This document shows positions 17,627-25,542 of a DNA stretch of 64,000 bases, one piece after another. The stretch's first letter is position 1. Every line of letters begins with the position of its first letter. The stretch is from NCBI GenBank assembly GCA_965262785.1, contig OZ253559.1, positions 3,844,001 through 3,908,000 of the forward strand. The letters are read 5' to 3'. The notes beneath the pieces were generated by a model, which saw only the letters and a program-made list of their open reading frames with translations, had not been told where the DNA came from and did no database searches. This stretch comes from G965218495 sp965262785 (GTDB lineage Bacteria > Bacteroidota > Rhodothermia > Rhodothermales > Bin80). The position numbers were made by a program, and so were the translations under genes.

Positions 17627-20600
17627 ATGAAGGGAAGACTTTTACCTCTCCTGTTCCTGGCACTCTTGCTGCTACTGCCCGCAGTAGCACTCGCGCAGGG
17701 GCAGATAACAGGAACGGTCCGGGACTCCACGACCACCGAACCGCTGCCAGGCGTAAATGTGTTCGTTAAGGGAACCACAATAGGCACCGCGACTGATTTC
17801 TCAGGTAGCTACACGTTAGTGGTTCCTTCCATGACCGACACCTTGGTGTTTTCGTATTTGGGCTACCAGGTCGTGGAGGTAGCGATTGACGGTCGCAGCC
17901 AGATTGACATGATGCTCGCCGAAACTGTGTACGATGTGGGCTCTGAGCTCGTAGTGACGGGCTATGGCTCCCAGGAACGTCGGACCATCACGGGCTCAGT
18001 AGCCAACTTGAACGAGGAGGATTTCATCTCGGGCAACGTGAGTTCGCCGGCGGAGCTTATTCAGGGAAAGGTGGCCGGCCTTCAGATCACCACGCGTAAT
18101 GGCAACCCGAACGACAATATTGAAATTCGGTTGCGTGGCATCTCGTCCTTTGGGGCCAACCAGTCCCCCCTCGTCGTCGTTGACGGCGTGGTCGGTGCAT
18201 CATTTGAGAACCTCGACACGAATGACATTGAGGCTATTGACGTGCTTAAGGACGCCTCTGCCGCTGCAATCTATGGCACACGCGGCTCAGCGGGCGTCAT
18301 TCTGGTTACGACGAAGCAAGGAGAGGCGCGTCGCGGCGTTTCAGTGGACTACAGCGCCTATTACACGTTTGAGGGCATCGAAAACAGGCTGGAAGTGCTG
18401 ACGGGCGACGAGTACCGCGACCTTTCGCAACAAACCGGGCTCAACGCGCCGGATCTGGGCAATAACACGGTGTGGTTTGAAGAAATCACGCAGCAGGGGT
18501 CGAACATGGTTCATAGCTTGGCCCTTTCAGGCGGCAACGAAAATATGGTGTACCGCGCCAGCGGCAACTTCCGGGACCGAAATGGCATCCAGCGCTACAC
18601 CGGCTTTCAGGAGATCAGTGGTCGTCTGAATCTGACGCAGTGGGCGATGGATCAAAACCTGGAACTTACGATCCAGTTGGCTGGCACGACTAAAGAACAG
18701 AATTTCGGATTTGCCGACGCCTTTAAGTTCGCCGGTATCATGAATCCCACGGCACCGGTGCAAGAGAATGGCTTTGAGAATACGGGTGGCTATTTTGAAC
18801 AGCCCCTGTTCAACTACTTTAATCCCGTCGCTATAATTGAAGAAGGCTCGCGGCTCGGAGAGCGGAAGCACTACAGCGGATCGTTCCGAGGCGAATACAA
18901 CTTGGGCGGGCTAAACCAGGGCTTGGACGGACTCTCCTTCGCCGTCAGCTATTCGTATCAAACGCTCGACCGGGTAAACCGGAATTTTTACTCCCGGCAC
19001 CACAAGGTACGTGGCGGCGCTACGGCGGCTGCAAGCGGACCTGGACTTGCGGAGCAGTCCTATTTGGACAGCAGCAGTGAACTTTTTGAATCGACCGTGC
19101 ATCTCTCACGTGACCTTGACGCTCTTGGCCTGGAGGCTATCGCCGGCTATTCGTATAACGATTTCATAGACGAGGGCTTTAGCGCCGGTGGCGGTGACTT
19201 CATTGCGGACAACGTCGAATGGAACAACTTCTCCTTCGCCCAGGACTTCAGCCAGGGCGAAGGCTCCGTCAACAGCTTCAGGAGCACGCACCGCCTTATA
19301 GGTTTCTTTGGCAGAGCCAACCTGAATATTGATGGCGCCTACTTCCTCAACACCAGCGTGCGCCGGGAGGGGTCCTCGCGCTTTGGCGCAGACAACAAGT
19401 GGGGCCTGTTCTGGTCTGCTGGGATAGGTGTGGAGATTGCCGAACTCACCGACATCCCAGGCATTAGCAGCCTGCGGCTCAGGGCCAGCATCGGCAAAAC
19501 TGGGCAGGACGCACCAAGCAGCGGCCTTTCGCTGCAGCGGTTTGCACCCGCTGGCAACTTCTTTGTCAACGGCGCTTTCATCCAGAGCTTTGGACCGGTG
19601 AGCAACCAGAACCCGGACCTGAAGTGGGAAGAAAAGACTGAGATCAACATAGGCGCCGACTTCGTTGCCATGGGCAACAGGCTTAGCGGCCGGATTGACT
19701 GGTACGATGCCACGACCAGCGACCTCCTCTTTGAGGTAGGGGTACCGGTCCCACCCAACCTGTTTCCGACCACGTGGACTAACGTCGGAGAGCTTTCCAC
19801 CAGCGGCTTGGAGCTGTCTGTCGACTTTGACATTCTTCAAGGCGGTGGCAAGTGGGGCGGACTGAGCTGGAATTCAGGGCTGATCGCGTCCATCTACGGT
19901 GAAACAATGTTGGATGAATACCTGACCGATGAGGTGCAATACCTGGCTAGTCCCGGCTCTCCCGGGCTTAACAACCCAGACCTCATCCGAATCAAGCAAG
20001 GCGAGCCCATCGGGCAGCTGTGGGGACCCAAGTTTTCACGCATTGGCGAAAATGGCCAGTGGCTTTTCTTTAAGCCGGATGGTTCGGAAGTTGAATACGG
20101 CGACCTCACTTTCCCTGATGATGAGCAGATTCTGGGCAACGGCTTGCCGGACTTCCAGCTAGGCTGGACCAACAGCATGCGCTTCAACGACTTCGACTTC
20201 GGATTCTTCATCGAAGGAGTGTTCGGGCACCAGTTGGCAAACATGTTCAGCCTCTTCTACACTGCACCCAAGCAGATTTCGTCCTATAACGTGCTCAAGG
20301 ATGCATTTGACCTGAAGGATCTCAAGGACGACCCACGCTGGTCCAGCTACTACATTGAGAACGCCGACTATGTGCGTATCAACAACGCGAGCATTGGTTA
20401 CACGGTGCCCGCGTCGGCGCTCGAGGGAGGCCCCATTCGCCGTTTGAGGCTCTACGTTTCTGCCAACAACTTGGCAACCTTCACGGGTTATAGTGGCCTC
20501 AACCCGCAGGTACGCTATGTAGATTACAATCAGGGGCAGTCGGAACAGGGAAACAGTGGCGGCTCACTGGCTCCAGGCATCGAGCGGAGGATCGAGTGGT

Positions 20601-20644
20601 TTACCGCTCGCTCATTCAGCTTCGGTGTTAACATGAATTTTTAA
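17627..20644 (+). CDS. SusC/RagA-family TonB-linked outer membrane transporter
   Basis: TonB-dependent outer-membrane porter of 1005 residues that pairs with the SusD-like lipoprotein encoded next. The ATG at 17627 starts a clear signal peptide (MKGRLLPLLFLALLLLLPAV... ending ALA-Q near residue 24). A CarboxypepD_reg-like domain follows at ~26-100 (GQITGTVRDSTTTEPLPGVN), then the SusC plug at ~110-230 with VVTGYGSQERRTITGSVA and the family block DIEAIDVLKDASAAAIYGTR. The rest is a 22-strand beta-barrel ending in aromatic FGVNMNF, the usual outer-membrane C-terminal signature. SusD begins 33 bp downstream, so this is one operon. Substrate is unknown; the neighbouring GH4 enzyme suggests a glycoside or oligosaccharide (inference). 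Confidence 0.96.
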   Translation: MKGRLLPLLFLALLLLLPAVALAQGQITGTVRDSTTTEPLPGVNVFVKGTTIGTATDFSGSYTLVVPSMTDTLVFSYLGYQVVEVAIDGRSQIDMMLAETVYDVGSELVVTGYGSQERRTITGSVANLNEEDFISGNVSSPAELIQGKVAGLQITTRNGNPNDNIEIRLRGISSFGANQSPLVVVDGVVGASFENLDTNDIEAIDVLKDASAAAIYGTRGSAGVILVTTKQGEARRGVSVDYSAYYTFEGIENRLEVLTGDEYRDLSQQTGLNAPDLGNNTVWFEEITQQGSNMVHSLALSGGNENMVYRASGNFRDRNGIQRYTGFQEISGRLNLTQWAMDQNLELTIQLAGTTKEQNFGFADAFKFAGIMNPTAPVQENGFENTGGYFEQPLFNYFNPVAIIEEGSRLGERKHYSGSFRGEYNLGGLNQGLDGLSFAVSYSYQTLDRVNRNFYSRHHKVRGGATAAASGPGLAEQSYLDSSSELFESTVHLSRDLDALGLEAIAGYSYNDFIDEGFSAGGGDFIADNVEWNNFSFAQDFSQGEGSVNSFRSTHRLIGFFGRANLNIDGAYFLNTSVRREGSSRFGADNKWGLFWSAGIGVEIAELTDIPGISSLRLRASIGKTGQDAPSSGLSLQRFAPAGNFFVNGAFIQSFGPVSNQNPDLKWEEKTEINIGADFVAMGNRLSGRIDWYDATTSDLLFEVGVPVPPNLFPTTWTNVGELSTSGLELSVDFDILQGGGKWGGLSWNSGLIASIYGETMLDEYLTDEVQYLASPGSPGLNNPDLIRIKQGEPIGQLWGPKFSRIGENGQWLFFKPDGSEVEYGDLTFPDDEQILGNGLPDFQLGWTNSMRFNDFDFGFFIEGVFGHQLANMFSLFYTAPKQISSYNVLKDAFDLKDLKDDPRWSSYYIENADYVRINNASIGYTVPASALEGGPIRRLRLYVSANNLATFTGYSGLNPQVRYVDYNQGQSEQGNSGGSLAPGIERRIEWFTARSFSFGVNMNF

Positions 20645-20664
20645 CCCTTACGACCAACCTACGC

Positions 20665-20680
20665 GGAGGACAGTACCGTG
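20665..20680 (+). promoter_or_regulatory. Ribosome binding site supporting a GTG start
   Basis: GGAGGA at 20665-20670, seven bases before GTG (20678-20680), is a strong Shine-Dalgarno sequence. It decides the SusD start, because the next in-frame ATG lies far inside the protein. Such sites are uncommon in Bacteroidota genes, which makes it notable. Confidence 0.6.
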
Positions 20681-22342
20681 GAACAAAACAAATTCTTCTC
20701 AATTTTCACTTGGGCTCTGGCTGGTCTCTTGATAGCCTTTGCGGCAGCGTGCACGGACCTTTCGGAGCCTGTCGACAGCCAGGTGACTGCCGAGAACTTT
20801 TTCCAGACGGATGAGCAATTCATCTCGGCCATGGGGGATGCCTATAGTGCACTCCGGAGTCGCGGTGGAGGTGGCGCTCCATCACAGTTCAATGAAGCAA
20901 CCAGCGACGAGATCATCGTCCCTGCGCGGGGCCAAGACTGGTCGGAAGGCGGCTTCTGGTATCGGACCAACAGCCACCAGTGGACGCCAGACGAAGGGAC
21001 GTTTCGTAACTTCTGGCGAGACCATTTCAATGGTGCTAACAACGCCAACCGTCTGATATTTCAGTTTCAGGCCGCTGTCCAGGACGGCGCCACCACACAG
21101 GCCGCTGCAGATCCATTTATTTCGGAGCTCATCGCCATGCGCGCCTTCTACTACTACTGGCTGTTGGATGCGTTTGGCAACGTCCCCATAGTGACGGACT
21201 TCACAGCAACCGAAGCGCCGTCTCAGCCGTCTGCTGACTTGCAGCAGGGGCGCCTGGCTGTTTTTGACTTTGTCGAATCTGAGCTCAAGAACAACTTGGG
21301 TAACCTAAGCGCTGACGCCAGCGGCACTTATGCGCGCATGAACCAGTGGGTGGCGCACCACACGCTGGCAAAGCTCTATATGAACGCCGAAGTGTACACG
21401 GGCACGCCTCGCTGGAGCGACGCGCTCACACACTTGGACGCCATCATCAATTCCGGCAACTACACCCTTGCAGGCAAATACCACGACAACTTTGTGACGG
21501 CCAATGAGGGCTCTCCGGAAAACATCTTCGTCGTGCCGTTTGATAAGGTCTTCCTGACTGGCTTCAACTTGCACGTCATGACGCTGCACTACGGAAGCCA
21601 GAATACGTACAACTTTAGCAATCAGCCATGGAACGGGTGGTCTGCTACGCAGAAGCTGTACGAGTCAGTAATCGATCCGGCCCAGAATCCCGGCCCGCAG
21701 GGTGAGGTGTGGGGCGTAAACCCCACTGCCGACGATGCGGGGCTGGAGCGTGTCCAGGGAACGATGGATGATCGACTGGGCAACTTTATCGTAGGCCCCC
21801 AATACACGGCAGCAGGCGAGCGAATCACAGATACCGGTATCTATTCCGACTTTGACCTGAATGGTCCCCCGCTCACGTTCACTCCAGCGATTAACGATCT
21901 GCAAGCCGTCGCATGTCGGCAGTGCGGCGCGCGTATCGGCAAGTACGAATTCGAACACGGCATAGGTAGCAGCTTGAGCAACGACTATGTGATCTTCCGG
22001 TATGCCGACGTGCTCCTGCTCAAGGCAGAAGCCCTCTGGCGAATGAATCCGGGCTCATCGGAGGCGCTGGCACTGGTAAACCAGATTCGTGTACGCGCCG
22101 GCGTGGACGGCTTTACCGAGTTGGATGCAGACAAGATTCTGGGTGAGCGGGGTCGGGAGCTCTTCTGGGAGCATGCCCGCAGGCAGGATCTCATTCGCTT
22201 TGCTGGGGTCAATGGTGGTGAGACGCGCTACAACGATCCTTGGCAATTCAAGGACGTCTCTCCCGCATTTCGTAACGTGGCGCCCATACCGACGCAGCAG
22301 CTGCAGGCCAATTCCAAGCTGGTCCAAAACCCGGGGTATTAG
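20678..22342 (+). CDS. RagB/SusD-family outer-membrane nutrient-binding lipoprotein
   Basis: Surface lipoprotein of 554 residues that closes over the SusC barrel and captures ligand. GTG start chosen because of the GGAGGA site just upstream. The N-terminus (MEQNKFF..., hydrophobic core, AFAAAC) is a lipoprotein signal with the lipid-bearing Cys at about residue 25, followed by TDLSEP. The SusD pattern is present: an N-terminal helical TPR region (FFQTDEQFISAMGDAYSALR, AMRAFYYYWLLDAFGNVPI) and the C-terminal block FRYADVLLLKAEALWR...LALVNQIRVRAG, then ILGERGRELFWEHARRQDLI. The gene follows SusC by 33 bp and is followed by a terminator. A CRQCGARIGKYE stretch near residue 410 is a small Cys pair not typical of the family. 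Ligand unknown. Confidence 0.96.
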   Translation: MEQNKFFSIFTWALAGLLIAFAAACTDLSEPVDSQVTAENFFQTDEQFISAMGDAYSALRSRGGGGAPSQFNEATSDEIIVPARGQDWSEGGFWYRTNSHQWTPDEGTFRNFWRDHFNGANNANRLIFQFQAAVQDGATTQAAADPFISELIAMRAFYYYWLLDAFGNVPIVTDFTATEAPSQPSADLQQGRLAVFDFVESELKNNLGNLSADASGTYARMNQWVAHHTLAKLYMNAEVYTGTPRWSDALTHLDAIINSGNYTLAGKYHDNFVTANEGSPENIFVVPFDKVFLTGFNLHVMTLHYGSQNTYNFSNQPWNGWSATQKLYESVIDPAQNPGPQGEVWGVNPTADDAGLERVQGTMDDRLGNFIVGPQYTAAGERITDTGIYSDFDLNGPPLTFTPAINDLQAVACRQCGARIGKYEFEHGIGSSLSNDYVIFRYADVLLLKAEALWRMNPGSSEALALVNQIRVRAGVDGFTELDADKILGERGRELFWEHARRQDLIRFAGVNGGETRYNDPWQFKDVSPAFRNVAPIPTQQLQANSKLVQNPGY

Positions 22343-22367
22343 CCCGTAAGGTGTAGTAGCATGTTAA

Positions 22368-22402
22368 GCGGCCCGCGCCGACAGGTGCGGGCCGTGCTTT
22401 TT
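22368..22402 (+). terminator. Rho-independent terminator of the SusC/SusD operon
   Basis: GGCCCGC (22370-22376) pairs with GCGGGCC (22387-22393) around a 10-nt loop, followed by GTGC and a run of T. It lies about 25 bp after the SusD stop. Confidence 0.8.
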
Positions 22403-22626
22403 GTGGCCAGCATTGAGAAGGACGATGCCAGGTGCATATGGCTGCGCTTCTATCGCGCAGAGTGTATTGCTGACTTCGTTGCCCGCATGCTCGCTGCTAC
22501 TGCACCGAAACCCTTGGCACACCCGGCGGCACGTTTCAGGTCAAGCCATGGTCAGATATGGGGCCATGCATTAGGACCGGGCTGGTAATGCAGCGGTTGA
22601 ATCCGCCTACTCACGTGCCCCCAGAC

Positions 22627-23400
22627 ATGCCTCGCATCAATGCTTTTGCCATTCTGCTGTTGCTTCGTATTGCCGTGCAACACGTAGCGGTCTAGTGCAG
22701 CCAGGCCGTTACCATCAAATACCGGTCACTATCTCGTCTCTGTCCTTGCACCGAGACGCCGATGCATGCATCAAGCAGGGCCCGGCCCCGAAACTGCTAC
22801 CGCCTTGTTGAACGGGATTGGCACCCGTCACAGACAGACGGCTTGTCGCAGCGCTCGAAGACGTTGGAGGCCGGATTCAGCAGTCATCCATGGCCATGGT
22901 GAACTTGGTGTGGCCATCACCAAGCTACCCACCTGATCCAAGACATTGCCTCGTGAGGACCTGAGCTGTGGTATCGCCTCGCTGCACGCAATAGTTGAGG
23001 AATCGTATGCGCAGGGGCGCGGCCTCGTGAGACGAGTGCTCCTGAGAACCGGCAAGCAGGAAACCCTGCGAGAAGGCTCCCGGGAGAGGAGCATCGCACA
23101 TACTCGCGCCCTGGTGCAAGGGCCTCGGCAATAAAGGCCAACGTGCTTGCTGAAGCATGGCCTGCGCATGCAATTGCTGCCACCGGCGTCCCAGGCTGCT
23201 AGAAAGGCCGCGCGCGCCTGGTCCTGTGGTTTGCTATCGGCAAGGGTGGAGGTCCCATTCCAAGGAATCGCAAGCCTTGAGTTCACGACGAAGAATGATA
23301 AGCCCACAACGGGGAACACAATGAATTAGAGCCAATTCGGCCGGATCGTAGCCGACATGCTTCTGAAACTGGGCAAAGCTGGACATCGTCAGGATTCTTC
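22627..23400 (+). pseudogene. Decayed GLPGLI-family gene (tandem paralogue remnant)
   Basis: The region after the SusD terminator has no intact gene but carries a frameshifted and stop-ridden relative of the next gene. An 18-nt block (GGCTCCCGGGAGAGGAGC) at 23075-23092 is identical to 24127-24144, and GATCGTAGCCGACA at 23344-23357 is identical to 24398-24411. These two blocks lie in the same order at nearly the same spacing (269 versus 271 bp). In translation VEESYAQGRGLVRRVLL aligns with DEATFTQQRDFRGRTFL, and after a frame change AEAW...PG aligns with VEAWFTPEIPVPGG. ATG 22627 begins a signal-peptide-like stretch ending in AVQHV, at the expected distance from the matching blocks. The 3' half is secure; the 5' end is a guess. 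Confidence 0.65.
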
Positions 23401-23663
23401 CCGGATGAAAGTCAGGCAGTCGTAGTCAAACGCTTCGAGCCGAGGATTTCACCCGCTCCCCTGCCACGCACGTGCAATAAGTTGATGAAGGGCACGTTCT
23501 AGTAAGACACGGGCGAACTTTGGAACGAAGCTGGATCCGCGAAGTGAAATATGCAGCATTTCGAGCCTCTGTGGCTACCCTCTCCAAGGTGGAAGGGGTC
23601 CGCTTTGCTTGCCATGCCCTGCAACGCACGTCAAAAACCGAACCAACCCATAGATCAACTACC

Positions 23664-24479
23664 ATGTACCGATACCCCTGCATTGCACTTGCCGTAGCGC
23701 TTCTTCCGACTGTAACGCACGCACAGCACGGCACAGTGCACTACGACCACACCGTCTCCGTTGACTTCAAACTCCCGGATGAAGTCGCAGCAATGAAAAT
23801 CGAAGGTCTCAGCGCGTCATTTGCCAAAATGCCCAAGGAATTCACCACGCGCAAGATCTTGACATTCGATGCCACCTCGTCACTCATGAAGATCGATGAG
23901 ACCTATGAAGATGGCGCCGCAGGCGCTCCGGGCGGCGAGGCCTTCACTGTTGAATCTGCTGGCCAGCAAGGGCAAGTCATGTTCGCTCGTATTTCGAGAG
24001 TTGCCAGTGGAAACCAAGCGGCAGGCGTCACCTTCGTCGACTTTGATGAGGCTACCTTCACGCAGCAACGCGACTTTAGGGGGCGCACCTTCTTGGTTTC
24101 CGGAGAGCAGGATGCCCTTGCGTGGAGGCTCCCGGGAGAGGAGCGTACCATGCTTGGATACCATGTCATCAAGGCTACGGCCATGAAGGATACAGTCGCC
24201 GTTGAAGCGTGGTTTACGCCCGAGATTCCTGTCCCCGGCGGCCCCGACCTCTTTGGCGGTCTTCCGGGCCTGATCCTGGCACTCTCCATTGATGAGGGCC
24301 GCCAGGTCTATACGGCCGTAAAGCTGGACCTTGAGAATGCCCCTGAATTTGAAGAGCCGTCCAAGGGCCGCAGTGTGACGCAGGCGGAATACGACCAGAT
24401 CGTAGCCGACAAGCTTGAGGAGCTGGAGAAAACAAGACGCGGACAGGGAAAATTCGACGTCGTCATCCGGCGGCAGTAG
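23664..24479 (+). CDS. GLPGLI family protein, exported
   Basis: Exported protein of 271 residues belonging to the GLPGLI family (named for its central motif, here GGLPGLILAL at about residues 200-209). The ATG at 23664 starts a signal peptide (MYRYPCIALAVALLPTVTHA, then QHGTV). Family features are visible: the early GTVHYDHTV strand, the FTPEIPVPGGP block just before GLPGL, and the charged C-terminal end. Function of the family is unknown; in Bacteroidota these genes commonly sit next to TonB-dependent outer-membrane barrel genes, as here. It is a close paralogue of the next gene (same order of blocks, QHGTV...Y start) and of the decayed copy upstream, so this is a tandem family of three. The longer open frame from 23520 has no signal and is not used. 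Confidence 0.9.
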   Translation: MYRYPCIALAVALLPTVTHAQHGTVHYDHTVSVDFKLPDEVAAMKIEGLSASFAKMPKEFTTRKILTFDATSSLMKIDETYEDGAAGAPGGEAFTVESAGQQGQVMFARISRVASGNQAAGVTFVDFDEATFTQQRDFRGRTFLVSGEQDALAWRLPGEERTMLGYHVIKATAMKDTVAVEAWFTPEIPVPGGPDLFGGLPGLILALSIDEGRQVYTAVKLDLENAPEFEEPSKGRSVTQAEYDQIVADKLEELEKTRRGQGKFDVVIRRQ

Positions 24480-24701
24480 TCGACCGCCTCGAGCAGGAGA
24501 TGCCATTCGGTCAATACTCGCGGTCCATTGGCACCGCCGTAGTAGCACTATGCGCGTCGGCATGTAGAAAACTGAGCCCCAAACCGAGGTGAGTGCAACC
24601 CCTACGCCGTGCTTTCGTCTCATAGGTGACGCCCGCCTTTGGCGACACTCGTTGGGTCCCCTGCGTGCGCCCAGTGCGTTTTCACCAGCCAGCCATCCCA
24701 A

Positions 24702-25523
24702 ATGTCCAAATACCTCTTTTGGGCCGTTGCCCTGACAGTTCTCCCGGCTGCGGCAGCTGCGCAGCATGGCACAGTGTACTATGACCAATCCACAGCGACA
24801 GACTTCGAGCTCCCGGATGAGGTCAAGGACATGGAGGGCATAGAGGACCTTCTGGCGCAGTTCCCGACACACCAGGCCCAGCGGCACTTATTGATTTTCG
24901 ATGCTACGGCGTCGCTGATGTATGAGGACACAGCACATAGAGACAGCATCATGGCGAGTTTTGACCCGATGAAGCTGATGGAGGACCTTGGCCCCGAAAA
25001 GATGATGGAGATTGGAATGGCATTCATGAATTCGATATCGACAGACGATATGGACTTCGCTGCTGCTATGCCGCCAAAAGACACGTACGTCAACTTTGAC
25101 GAGGGCACCTACACGCAGGAGCGCCTTGTCCTTGACCGTACATTTCGGGTTACCGGCGAGCTGGAGTTGCCCTCCTGGAGGATGTCAGGAGAAGAACGTT
25201 CTTTTCTCGGGCACCGCATCCTCAAGGCTACGGCGATGCAGGATTCAGTGGATGTAGAAGCCTGGTTTACACCCGAGATTCCCGTACCTGCTGGCCCCGC
25301 ATTGTACGGTGGGCTGCCGGGCCTCATCTTGGTGATTTCGTTAGATGGCGGGAAGCAGACTTATACCGCCACAAAGCTTGACTTGGAGAACGCCCTCGAG
25401 GTCATCCGCCCCAGCGAGGGACGCGAAGTGACAGTGGAGGAGTTCAGTCAGATCGTTGAGGAGAAGAACAAAGAGTTTCGAGAGTCCTTGTCCCGCATCC
25501 GCAATCAAGGCTTTGGCTTCTAG
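24702..25523 (+). CDS. GLPGLI family protein, exported (second copy)
   Basis: Paralogue of the preceding gene, 273 residues. The ATG at 24702 gives a signal peptide (MSKYLFWAVALTVLPAAAAA, then QHGTVYYDQ). It carries FTPEIPVPAGP followed by GGLPGLILVISLDGG, the family signature. It differs mainly by an insert around residues 85-130 that is Met- and Asp-rich (KLMEDLGPEKMMEIGMAFM), absent from the first copy. The C-terminal part (EFSQIVEEKNKEFRESLSR) matches the QIVADKLEELEK end of the first copy. It is separated from the first copy by 222 bp and from the TonB-type barrel gene by only 19 bp, so it is probably co-transcribed with that barrel. Molecular function is unknown. Confidence 0.9.
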   Translation: MSKYLFWAVALTVLPAAAAAQHGTVYYDQSTATDFELPDEVKDMEGIEDLLAQFPTHQAQRHLLIFDATASLMYEDTAHRDSIMASFDPMKLMEDLGPEKMMEIGMAFMNSISTDDMDFAAAMPPKDTYVNFDEGTYTQERLVLDRTFRVTGELELPSWRMSGEERSFLGHRILKATAMQDSVDVEAWFTPEIPVPAGPALYGGLPGLILVISLDGGKQTYTATKLDLENALEVIRPSEGREVTVEEFSQIVEEKNKEFRESLSRIRNQGFGF

Positions 25524-25542
25524 AGCCCAAACGGTAATCGTT

